5,464 nucleotides of DNA. Source: Bacteroidota bacterium (lineage in GTDB: Bacteria; Bacteroidota; Bacteroidia; B-17B0; Aurantibacillaceae). The notes under the pieces are model-generated. The model was not told where the DNA came from, did not search any database, and saw only the letters and a program-made list of their open reading frames with translations. Position 1 is the first letter of the stretch. Each line of letters begins with the position of its first letter. The position numbers and the translations under genes are program-made. This document shows positions 1-5,464 of the stretch, piece by piece. The DNA is taken from contig CANJJP010000139.1 in assembly GCA_947474485.1 (NCBI GenBank), positions 1-5,464 on the forward strand. Reading direction: 5' to 3'.

Positions 1-1182
1 AAGGATATAGAAACACTTTTACAAGCGTTATTTTTTTTGAAAAACAAAGCGTATTCAAAAAGAAAAAAAACTCTACTATTCATAGATGAGATTCAAGAAG
101 TGCCAGAGGCATTTAATGTTTTACGTTTTTTCTATGAACAAACTCCTGAAATTCCTGTGATTGCAGCGGGATCTTTATTAGAAACGATATTTAATACGAA
201 ACTAAGTTTTCCTGTAGGTAGAGTTGAGTTTTTAGTAGTACGTCCTGTATCTTTCATTGAGTTTTTGGAAGCTATTGAAGAGACAACTGCATTAGAACAA
301 ATTAATACCATTCCATTAAATTCATTTGCACATGAAAAATTGTTGTCACTATTTCATACATATGCCTTAATTGGAGGAATGCCCGAAATAATAAAAGAGT
401 ATGCGGAAACAAAAGATATTACGTCATTAACTACGTTATACGATTCATTAATTGCCTCTTATAGTGAAGATGTTGAAAAATACGCACGCAGTAATACGCA
501 AAAACAAAGCATCAGGCACGTCATAAAAACAAGTTATTTTGAAGCAGGGAAACGAATAAAGTTTCAAGGTTTTGGTAAATCGAGTTATGGATCAAAGGAA
601 ATGGGAGAAGCGTTAAGAACATTAGAAAAGGCTTTACTGCTAAGTTTAATTTATCCTACCACCAGCGCCAAATTGCCTATTATTCCTGAATTACAAAAAT
701 CACCACGCCTACAATTACTTGATACAGGATTGATGAATTATGCTGCTGGCATGCAAAAAGAAATAATTGGTACTACTGATTTAAACACTATTTATCAAGG
801 AACAGTCATTGAACATTTAGTGGGCCAAGAATTATTGGCTTGTAATTTTAATGCACTTAGCGCTTTAAATTTTTGGGTGAGAGAGAAAACATCAGCAACA
901 GCTGAAGTTGATTATGTTATTGCTCATGATGGTAAATTGATCCCTATAGAGGTGAAATCAGGTAAAGAAGGAAAACTAAAATCATTGCACTTATTTATGG
1001 ATGAATCTCCAGGAAAAATTGCAATTCGTTTATATGCAGGAGAATTATTAGTTACAAAAGTTTCAACGCCAAATGGTAAAAATTATCACTTATTAAGTTT
1101 ACCTTACTATTTAGTTTCTCAATTGCCTAAATGCATTGAATGGCTAAATAGAAATTTATCGAAAATAAAAAATAAAAAATAA
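1..1182 (+). CDS. AAA ATPase of the AAA_14/DUF4143 type, 5' end missing
   Basis: This is the 3' part of a predicted ATP-binding protein; 393 codons are visible. The frame is open to base 1, so the TTG at 37 is not a credible start and the true start lies upstream, with the Walker A loop. Numbering from the first visible codon, a Walker B motif (LLFIDE) is at 25-30. A sensor-like AAGS follows at 55-58, then PVGR at 71-74 and PVSFIEFL at 82-89, both typical of this family. GGMPE at 125-129 leads into the DUF4143 part, with LLDTGLMNY at 239-247. Near the C-terminus E302, D304 and E317-V-K319 form a PD-(D/E)XK-nuclease-like pattern common in these proteins. The cellular role of the family is poorly defined; members are often scattered and probably horizontally transferred. 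A spacer of 170 bases with a terminator-like hairpin separates it from the sugar genes, so a shared pathway is unlikely. Family assignment is firm, function is not. Confidence 0.9.
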   Translation, partial: KDIETLLQALFFLKNKAYSKRKKTLLFIDEIQEVPEAFNVLRFFYEQTPEIPVIAAGSLLETIFNTKLSFPVGRVEFLVVRPVSFIEFLEAIEETTALEQINTIPLNSFAHEKLLSLFHTYALIGGMPEIIKEYAETKDITSLTTLYDSLIASYSEDVEKYARSNTQKQSIRHVIKTSYFEAGKRIKFQGFGKSSYGSKEMGEALRTLEKALLLSLIYPTTSAKLPIIPELQKSPRLQLLDTGLMNYAAGMQKEIIGTTDLNTIYQGTVIEHLVGQELLACNFNALSALNFWVREKTSATAEVDYVIAHDGKLIPIEVKSGKEGKLKSLHLFMDESPGKIAIRLYAGELLVTKVSTPNGKNYHLLSLPYYLVSQLPKCIEWLNRNLSKIKNKK

Positions 1183-1202
1183 AAAATAGCATTTCTATAT
1201 TA

Positions 1203-1239
1203 AATCCCCATAGTAATCGGGATTGACTTTGATTTTTTT
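1203..1239 (+). terminator. candidate intrinsic terminator after the ATPase gene
   Basis: AATCCC (1203-1208) pairs perfectly with GGGATT (1219-1224). Inside it, a single C-C mismatch (1209/1218) is followed by AT/AT pairing (1210-1211 with 1216-1217) around an AGTA loop. A run of seven T lies at 1233-1239, but eight bases separate it from the stem, longer than in a textbook intrinsic terminator. It sits 20 bases after the ATPase stop codon, the right place to end that transcript. It could instead be a degenerate palindromic intergenic repeat. Confidence 0.4.
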
Positions 1240-1266
1240 ATCGAATTCTTTGTAAAATAATTTAGT

Positions 1267-1276
1267 CACTTCGGTG
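1267..1276. repeat. small hairpin with TTCG tetraloop
   Basis: CAC (1267-1269), TTCG (1270-1273) and GTG (1274-1276) form a three-pair stem closed by C-G around a UUCG loop, a class known to be unusually stable in RNA. The stem can be lengthened only through a T/C mismatch, then a G-T wobble and an A-T pair. No T-run follows, so it is not a terminator by itself. It may be chance or part of a larger structured or repeated element. Confidence 0.3.
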
Positions 1277-1330
1277 CTTCAGCAAGGATTTATATTTTAA
1301 AAAAATGTAGTATTTATAAAACTAATAAAT

Positions 1331-1338
1331 TATATTTG
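1331..1338 (+). promoter_or_regulatory. Bacteroidota -7 promoter box before the TPR gene
   Basis: TATATTTG matches the known Bacteroidota housekeeping -7 consensus TAnnTTTG at every fixed position. Transcription would begin around 1344-1346, leaving a leader of only about 7-9 bases before the ATG at 1353. No good -33 TTG/TTTG element is seen at the expected distance, which lowers confidence. If real, it drives the whole sugar cluster downstream. Confidence 0.4.
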
Positions 1339-1352
1339 AGTAATATAAAATC

Positions 1353-2207
1353 ATGGAAGATTCTAATGAAATAGATAATCAGGAAGATCAATTATTGGGA
1401 AATAATGATTCGCCAAGTATTACATTAACCGATGATTCTTCGCAAACGGTAATTAATTCACAAGCGATTATTGAAAAAGAGCCTGGTTTTAGCGACTTAC
1501 CTTTAGAGGATAAAATTCGCTACTATAGTTTACCCTTTTTTGGTTTTTTTATGTTGTTTTTTATTTGGTTTGAAATATACAAACCAGTAGTGATTGACGA
1601 TTGGATTAAAGGCACTATTTATTTAGAAAATTCGAGTTTAACCCAAAACACTAAAACTAAAAGCGAATTAGTTGAAAAAGGTAGAACAATTTTAAAAGAA
1701 GAATTGCAAAAGCACCCATACCATTCAAGAATTTGGCATTTATATAGCCAGTATTTTCTTTTAACAAATCAATTAGATTCTTGTATTTATTACGAAAAAA
1801 AAGCCATGGATATGGGTGCGGGTGGTATTGTTAATCAGATCGAGCCTCTGGCGGCAGATAAAATTAATTATTGTGTCGGTGTGAAATTAAATTCAATTCA
1901 TAATAGTTTAGATAGCTCCTTAGCGGCTATTAAAGCTGCAGAAACACCTCACTATTATAATTTTATGATGGATAAATTTAAAGGCTTAGTTTTTTCAAAA
2001 TACAATCAGTTAGATTCCTCTAATTTTTATTTTAAACGCTACCTTGTAACCATGCCTGACGATATAGATGTGTTTTACAAATTAGCGAATAATTACTTTA
2101 AGCAAGAAAACAAAAAGGAAGCTTTATTTTTTATCAAAAAAGTAAAGAAATTAAATAAAGGAAACGCGAAAGTTGACACTTTGATAAATAAAATTAATGA
2201 TTTATAA
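1353..2207 (+). CDS. single-pass membrane protein with TPR-like repeats, first gene of the sugar cluster
   Basis: I do not recognise a named family for this 284-aa protein. Residues 1-50 are acidic, polar and probably disordered, with no signal peptide. Residues 58-77 form one strongly hydrophobic, Phe-rich helix flanked by K54 and R56, suggesting a cytoplasmic N-terminus and a periplasmic C-terminal part. From about 107 to 270 the sequence is helical and TPR-like. N-x-L-D-S motifs start at 139, 184 and 218, and a matching helix (ENKKEALFF) starts at 252; the last three are spaced exactly 34 residues, the TPR period. TPR domains bind proteins or peptides, so a scaffold or partner role for the membrane glycosyltransferase encoded 40 bases downstream is plausible but inferred. 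The ATG at 1353 is supported by the promoter box just upstream; no clear Shine-Dalgarno sequence precedes it. Real gene: very likely; role: unknown. Confidence 0.85.
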   Translation: MEDSNEIDNQEDQLLGNNDSPSITLTDDSSQTVINSQAIIEKEPGFSDLPLEDKIRYYSLPFFGFFMLFFIWFEIYKPVVIDDWIKGTIYLENSSLTQNTKTKSELVEKGRTILKEELQKHPYHSRIWHLYSQYFLLTNQLDSCIYYEKKAMDMGAGGIVNQIEPLAADKINYCVGVKLNSIHNSLDSSLAAIKAAETPHYYNFMMDKFKGLVFSKYNQLDSSNFYFKRYLVTMPDDIDVFYKLANNYFKQENKKEALFFIKKVKKLNKGNAKVDTLINKINDL

Positions 2208-2247
2208 TTTTATATATTCATAGAAAATAGTTTAAGGTTACATCAAA

Positions 2248-3657
2248 ATGGAAGAAAAATCGATAACATCTGGCAATAATACATTTAGTATCATTAAACA
2301 CTTTGTGCAATACCATTATTTATTTTTATTTATCGGTTTAGTATTTGGTTTAATTCTGGTTTTTGTGAATCCCCCATGGCATACCAATGATGAAGATCGA
2401 CATTTTTATAATGCTTATGCACTTTCTCAAGGTTATATTGGACCGCAAGTTAAAGATGGAAAAATAGGTTGCCCTATGCCCATAAATTTAATTGATGCTG
2501 TTAAAGTGCATCAAGCCATCCAATTTTCTGGAGGCGAATACATTAAAAAAGAAAATTTACAGGAATTAGTAAATCAACCTATAGAGTCCCAAAAAATAGA
2601 CTTTTGTGAAAATGTTAATTCTGTAACATTGCAGTTTGCATATTTACCAGCTGCTGTAATGATTAAAGTGGGGATGTTATTTGATAGCAGTGCTGTCTGG
2701 ATAGGTTGGTGGGCTCGCATTGGGTCTTTATTAGCATATTTGATACTTGTTTTTTTTGCTGTTAAAATTATTCCACACTTTAAGCCTTTGTTAATACTAG
2801 TGGCATTAAGCCCCATGGCTTTATATCAAGGTGCTAGTGTAACCTATGATTCATTAAGTTTTGCCTTTTTGTTTTTGTTATTTGCTTTAGTCATCAAATA
2901 TTATTATCAAACAACTCCTATCACTTTTAAGCAAGTACTTCTGTTTTTTGTAATTGCGTTATTGCAAACTAGCTGTAAAGACGGTTATTTTATAGTCTAT
3001 TTTTGTTTATTTGCGATTAACATCAATAAATTTAATAGTAAAAGATTATACATTTCTGCTTTCTTTTTATTAATCATAGCTACTTTTTTACCATCTTATT
3101 TGTGGAATAGTTACCTATCTACTTTAACCTATCCTGGAGCGCCGCTGCAAACAGATTTTTTATTCAGTCGCGATTTAAATCTAAAATACCAATTAAAAGA
3201 TCCCTTGCATTTAGTTGGAATAATAATTCAAAATATTTTTGATCAAGGTAAACTTTGGATGAGCGGAACAGTGGGGCGCTTTGGATATAGTTATACCTTG
3301 CTGCCAGATTGGATTATTTTTTTACAGCTATTAGTTTATGCTTTGGTTGTATTTTATGAAAAACCTAAAGTTCCTCTTAGTAATAACTTTAAACTAGCCT
3401 TATTAATTATTTCTGTCCTTAATGCCTTAGCACTTATTTTTGGAATGTTAATTGTTGGTTCGCCTGTTGGTGCTAATATGATTTATGGTTTTCAGGGCAG
3501 GTATTTTACCCCATTATTGCCCTTTTTATTTTTATGTATATTTTACGTGCCTTTGTTTAAAGGTCAAGAAGTTATAATGAGATTTGCTGTTCCTATCTAT
3601 TGCACTTTAGTTTTATGGTATACAGTTAGTTTTATTGATTCACAATTTTATTACTAA
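2248..3657 (+). CDS. DUF2142 multi-pass membrane protein, probable GT-C type glycosyltransferase
   Basis: This 469-aa inner-membrane protein has about 11-13 hydrophobic helices (for example near 25-41, 153-172, 202-219, 226-242, 268-286, 354-370, 381-404, 419-436 and 444-463). The DUF2142 hallmarks are visible. After the first helix comes NPPWHTNDEDRHFYNAY (41-57), with an acidic pair D48-E49 and H52, then a long loop to about residue 125. SPMALYQGAS with D201 lies at 188-201, CKDGY at 243-247, GRFGY at 343-347 with LLP at 351-353, and QGRYFTPLLP at 416-425. Members are predicted to have a GT-C-like fold, in which acidic residues of the first outer loop act in catalysis with lipid-linked sugar donors. 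Few members have been tested, so enzyme activity is inferred. AAGG at 2234-2237, 10 bases before the ATG, is a weak ribosome-binding site. The GT2 genes downstream support a role in surface glycan assembly. Confidence 0.88.
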   Translation: MEEKSITSGNNTFSIIKHFVQYHYLFLFIGLVFGLILVFVNPPWHTNDEDRHFYNAYALSQGYIGPQVKDGKIGCPMPINLIDAVKVHQAIQFSGGEYIKKENLQELVNQPIESQKIDFCENVNSVTLQFAYLPAAVMIKVGMLFDSSAVWIGWWARIGSLLAYLILVFFAVKIIPHFKPLLILVALSPMALYQGASVTYDSLSFAFLFLLFALVIKYYYQTTPITFKQVLLFFVIALLQTSCKDGYFIVYFCLFAININKFNSKRLYISAFFLLIIATFLPSYLWNSYLSTLTYPGAPLQTDFLFSRDLNLKYQLKDPLHLVGIIIQNIFDQGKLWMSGTVGRFGYSYTLLPDWIIFLQLLVYALVVFYEKPKVPLSNNFKLALLIISVLNALALIFGMLIVGSPVGANMIYGFQGRYFTPLLPFLFLCIFYVPLFKGQEVIMRFAVPIYCTLVLWYTVSFIDSQFYY

Positions 3658-3674
3658 AAAACAGTAAGTACTAA

Positions 3675-4622
3675 ATGAGTAATGATAGTAACATAGCCAT
3701 TGTGATTCCTTGTTTTAAGGTGCAGGATCATATTAAAGAAGTGGTGAACACAATTCCGGAATATGTTAAACATATTATTTTAGTGAATGATTGCTCAACG
3801 GATAATACTGCTGAAGTCATAGAATCTTTAGCGCAAACCAACAAAAAAATTGTCATCATTCATCATGCTGTTAATAAAGGAGTAGGGGGGGCTATGATTA
3901 CTGGGTTTAAAAAAGCCATTGAATTGAATGCAGATATTGCTGTAAAATTAGATGGCGACGGACAAATGGATTCAACTTACATACCTTTGTTACTTGAACC
4001 AATTATTACCAATAAAGCAGATTTTACAAAAGGTAACCGATTTAAAGATCATATAGCTATTAGGCAAATGCCTATGATTAGAAGAATTGGAAACATTGGT
4101 TTGAGCTTTTTAATTAAGGCTGCCTCTGGTTATTGGAACGTATTTGACCCCACCAATGGTTTTATTGCCATTAATAAAGAAACCTTAAATGCGTTAGATT
4201 GGAATCGCATTCATCAACGTTATTTTTTTGAGTCTTCCATGCTTATAGAATTGTATCATGTAAATGCCGTCATACAAGATGTACCAATGAAAGCAAAGTA
4301 TGGTAGCGAAGTGTCTAACCTGTCTGTTACCAAAACGTTAGTTGAGTTTCCTCCAAAATTATTGGCGGGTTGGGCTAGACGTATATTATTAAAGTATTTT
4401 CTTTACGAATTTAATATTGCTTCGCTATATATAATAACAGGAGTCCCCCTTTTTGTATGTGGCTTGTATTATGGTATTAGTAACTACATAAAATATATTG
4501 ATTTAAAAATGGCAGCACCCACCGGTACTGTTATCATTCCTACGTTGATGATTACCTTGGGCTTCCAGCTATTGTTAGCTGCTATTAATTTTGATATTGG
4601 CAATTATCCAAAAAAGCAATAA
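3675..4622 (+). CDS. GT2 glycosyltransferase of the polyprenyl-phosphate (DPM/GtrB-like) type with two C-terminal membrane helices
   Basis: This 315-aa protein has a GT-A fold catalytic domain followed by two membrane helices. The nucleotide-binding start is IAIVIPCFK (7-15), with VNDCSTDNT at 37-45 (D39). NKGVGGAM (67-74) leads to LDGDGQMD (92-99), whose D93/D95 form the metal-binding DxD-type motif. FDPTNGF (157-163) and RYFFESSML (182-190, with E186) match the acceptor and catalytic-base regions of dolichol- or undecaprenyl-phosphate sugar transferases. Helices lie near 249-267 and 285-305; the ending NFDIGNYPKK is, from memory, seen in related bacterial enzymes. Such enzymes move a sugar from a nucleotide donor to a polyprenyl phosphate on the cytoplasmic face of the membrane. 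The sugar cannot be told from sequence. It lies 17 bases after the DUF2142 gene, and its stop directly touches the next ATG. A run of seven G (3885-3891) encodes part of the glycine-rich motif. Confidence 0.92.
   Translation: MSNDSNIAIVIPCFKVQDHIKEVVNTIPEYVKHIILVNDCSTDNTAEVIESLAQTNKKIVIIHHAVNKGVGGAMITGFKKAIELNADIAVKLDGDGQMDSTYIPLLLEPIITNKADFTKGNRFKDHIAIRQMPMIRRIGNIGLSFLIKAASGYWNVFDPTNGFIAINKETLNALDWNRIHQRYFFESSMLIELYHVNAVIQDVPMKAKYGSEVSNLSVTKTLVEFPPKLLAGWARRILLKYFLYEFNIASLYIITGVPLFVCGLYYGISNYIKYIDLKMAAPTGTVIIPTLMITLGFQLLLAAINFDIGNYPKKQ
3885..3891 (+). repeat. G7 homopolymer inside the polyprenyl-phosphate GT2 gene
   Basis: Seven consecutive G encode Gly71, Gly72 and the first base of Ala73 in the conserved glycine-rich motif. 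Such a run stands out in this AT-rich gene, since glycine could be coded by GGA or GGT. A one-base slip would truncate the enzyme before its DxD motif. The tract is shorter than most proven phase-variation tracts. Confidence 0.6.
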
Positions 4623-5414
4623 ATGGCGTTGCATTCGTTTGCGATATTAGCATATAAAGATTCTCCATTTATTGAGGAATGTATTCTTTCGTTAATAAAT
4701 CAAACGGTTAAAAGTGATATTTATATTGCTACATCAACACCCTCTGAATTTTTAACACAACTTGCTGAAAAATTTGAATTGAAAATTTTTGTAACAGAAC
4801 CGGGAAAAGGAATTGCCCATGACTGGAATTTTAGTTTGAAACAAGCAACAACAAAGTACTTGACTTTAGCGCATCAAGATGATATTTATTTACCGAATTA
4901 TACAGAGAATTGCATAAAGGAAGCTGAAAATTTTAATGACAGTTTAATTTGTTTTACAAATTATTCAGAAATTGTTGGGGGAAAGGATAGGGATAAAACC
5001 ACATTATTAAAAATTAAACGATTGATGTTACATTCGTTTATGCCTTTTAATAAAAACATTAAACGTATTTTTTGGAAAAAAAGGATGATTTCATTTGGAT
5101 GTCCAATTGCTGCTCCAAGCGTCATGTATAATTTACACAGTGTTGGTGATTTTAATTTCACCAATGAGTTCCATATTAATATGGATTGGGATGCCTGGTA
5201 TAGATTGGCGAACATGAAAGGGCGTTTTGTTTACATTAATCAAAAATTAATGAAGCATCGCATCCATGAAGAATCGGCTACAACGAAGGGATTACAGAAT
5301 AATAGTAGACAAAAAGAAGATTTACTTATGTTTATGCGCTTATGGCCAAAACCTATTGCTAAATTGCTTGCCGTTATTTATGCTAAGAGCTATTCGTCAA
5401 ATCACAAAAAATAG
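4623..5414 (+). CDS. soluble GT2 family glycosyltransferase
   Basis: This 263-aa protein fits a compact GT-A glycosyltransferase without membrane helices, acting in the cytoplasm or loosely at the membrane. The N-terminus HSFAILAYKDSPFIEECILSL (4-24, written with its usual helix following the first strand) ends in INQT (25-28), the typical GT2 opening. The region around GKGIAHDWNFSL (61-72) precedes HQDD (84-87), whose D86/D87 are the expected metal and nucleotide-sugar ligands. CPIAAPSVMY (160-169) is the usual acceptor-side strand, D188/D190 in MDWDAWYRLA are candidates for the catalytic base, and KHRIHEESAT (211-220) is the histidine-rich motif seen near the end of many GT2 enzymes. It probably adds one sugar from a nucleotide donor to a growing glycan; the sugar is unknown. 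Its ATG follows the previous stop without a gap (TAAATG) and has no Shine-Dalgarno sequence, so translation is probably coupled to the gene before it. Confidence 0.88.
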   Translation: MALHSFAILAYKDSPFIEECILSLINQTVKSDIYIATSTPSEFLTQLAEKFELKIFVTEPGKGIAHDWNFSLKQATTKYLTLAHQDDIYLPNYTENCIKEAENFNDSLICFTNYSEIVGGKDRDKTTLLKIKRLMLHSFMPFNKNIKRIFWKKRMISFGCPIAAPSVMYNLHSVGDFNFTNEFHINMDWDAWYRLANMKGRFVYINQKLMKHRIHEESATTKGLQNNSRQKEDLLMFMRLWPKPIAKLLAVIYAKSYSSNHKK

Positions 5415-5429
5415 AAATTCCTATTTTTT
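5406..5429. terminator. A/T-rich hairpin spanning the GT2 stop codon, weak terminator candidate
   Basis: AAAAAATAG (5406-5414) and CTATTTTTT (5421-5429) are perfect inverted complements: a nine-pair stem around a six-base loop. The left arm contains the TAG stop of the 263-aa GT2 and the right arm ends in six T directly against the next ATG at 5430. Only one pair is G-C, so the structure is weak. It could reduce read-through or mask the next start, or simply reflect A/T-rich sequence. Confidence 0.3.
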
Positions 5430-5464
5430 ATGAAAATAACCTACGTTTCAAAACTTGATACATC
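5430..5464 (+). CDS. start of a further gene, cut by the window edge (possible glycosyltransferase)
   Basis: An ATG 15 bases after the previous stop opens a frame that stays open to the edge, giving MKITYVSKLDT plus a partial serine codon. The Lys-Ile-Thr-Tyr-Val start resembles the first beta strand of many GT-B (group 1/GT4) glycosyltransferases, which would suit the cluster, but 11 residues cannot prove a family. Spacing and strand fit the operon. The hairpin just upstream could affect its start. Confidence 0.55.
   Translation, partial: MKITYVSKLDT

Larger units (their letters stand above)
1183..1352. other. 170-base intergenic region with hairpins and a promoter candidate
   Basis: This is the only sizeable non-coding stretch in the window. 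It holds an imperfect hairpin with a following T-run (1203-1239), a small hairpin with a TTCG loop (1267-1276) and a -7-type promoter box (1331-1338) just before the next gene. The pentamers TGACT (1224-1228) and AGTCA (1264-1268) are also complementary and could enclose the middle of the region. I see no plausible small ORF. The 1260-1290 part looks less A/T-rich than its surroundings, which may point to an interspersed repeat or a remnant of one, but this is inference. Confidence 0.6.

Noticed and set aside
37..39. TTG as the start codon of the ATPase gene
   Set aside because: The frame continues upstream to base 1 without a stop, and starting here would omit the Walker A motif the family needs. 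The TTG also ends a run of eight T and lacks a ribosome-binding site.
2188..2213. Nine-pair all-A/T inverted repeat around the stop of the TPR gene, as a terminator
   Set aside because: The arms 2188-2196 and 2205-2213 are complementary but contain no G-C pair, and no T-run follows. Such repeats are expected by chance here, and the close downstream gene argues for read-through.
2750..2757. T8 run in the DUF2142 gene (others: T8 at 31-38, A8 at 63-70) as phase-variation tracts
   Set aside because: A and T runs of this length are common in such A/T-rich coding DNA and encode ordinary hydrophobic or lysine residues, so they are far less notable than the G7 run.
2574..2816. Minus-strand open frame of 80 codons
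   Set aside because: It lies wholly inside the DUF2142 gene, which has clear family motifs in this region; the reverse frame has no recognisable domain and no ribosome-binding site.
4961..5215. Minus-strand open frame of 84 codons
   Set aside because: It lies inside the 263-aa GT2 gene across its conserved C-terminal motifs and shows no domain of its own; it is a chance frame in A/T-rich DNA.

Overview
The window looks like a piece of a chromosome from an AT-rich member of the Bacteroidota (Flavobacteriia-like). The clues are the low G+C content (about one third by eye), short A/T-rich gene spacers with hardly any Shine-Dalgarno sequences, a good match to the Bacteroidota -7 promoter box (TAnnTTTG) before the second gene, and protein types common in that phylum. 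No RNA genes, CRISPR array, insertion sequence or replication origin were recognised. All genes lie on the + strand.

Region 1 (1-1182) is the 3' part of an AAA ATPase of the AAA_14/DUF4143 type. Its reading frame is open to the left edge, so its start and Walker A motif lie outside the window. It ends with a nuclease-like acidic/lysine motif and probably has nothing to do with the genes that follow. A 170-base spacer (1183-1352) holds a terminator-like hairpin, a small TTCG-loop hairpin and a likely promoter.

Region 2 (1353-5464) is a tight, co-directional cluster that reads as the left end of a surface-polysaccharide or glycoconjugate locus. In order it holds: a protein with one membrane helix and TPR-like repeats (284 aa); a DUF2142 multi-pass membrane protein, probably a GT-C type glycosyltransferase (469 aa); a polyprenyl-phosphate-type GT2 enzyme with two C-terminal membrane helices (315 aa); a soluble GT2 glycosyltransferase (263 aa) whose ATG directly abuts the previous stop; and the first 11 codons of a further gene that runs off the right edge. 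Spacers of 40, 17, 0 and 15 bases suggest one operon.

A reasonable working model is that the 315-aa GT2 loads a sugar onto undecaprenyl phosphate on the cytoplasmic side. The DUF2142 protein could then transfer that lipid-linked sugar on the periplasmic side, with the TPR protein as a possible partner at the membrane. The 263-aa GT2 would add a nucleotide-sugar-derived residue in the cytoplasm. This is inferred from families and neighbourhood; no sugar or acceptor can be named from the sequence. I do not see clear evidence for a wholly new system. The most worthwhile points are the TPR/DUF2142/GT2 grouping, the G7 tract in the GT2 gene, and the structured spacer at 1183-1352.
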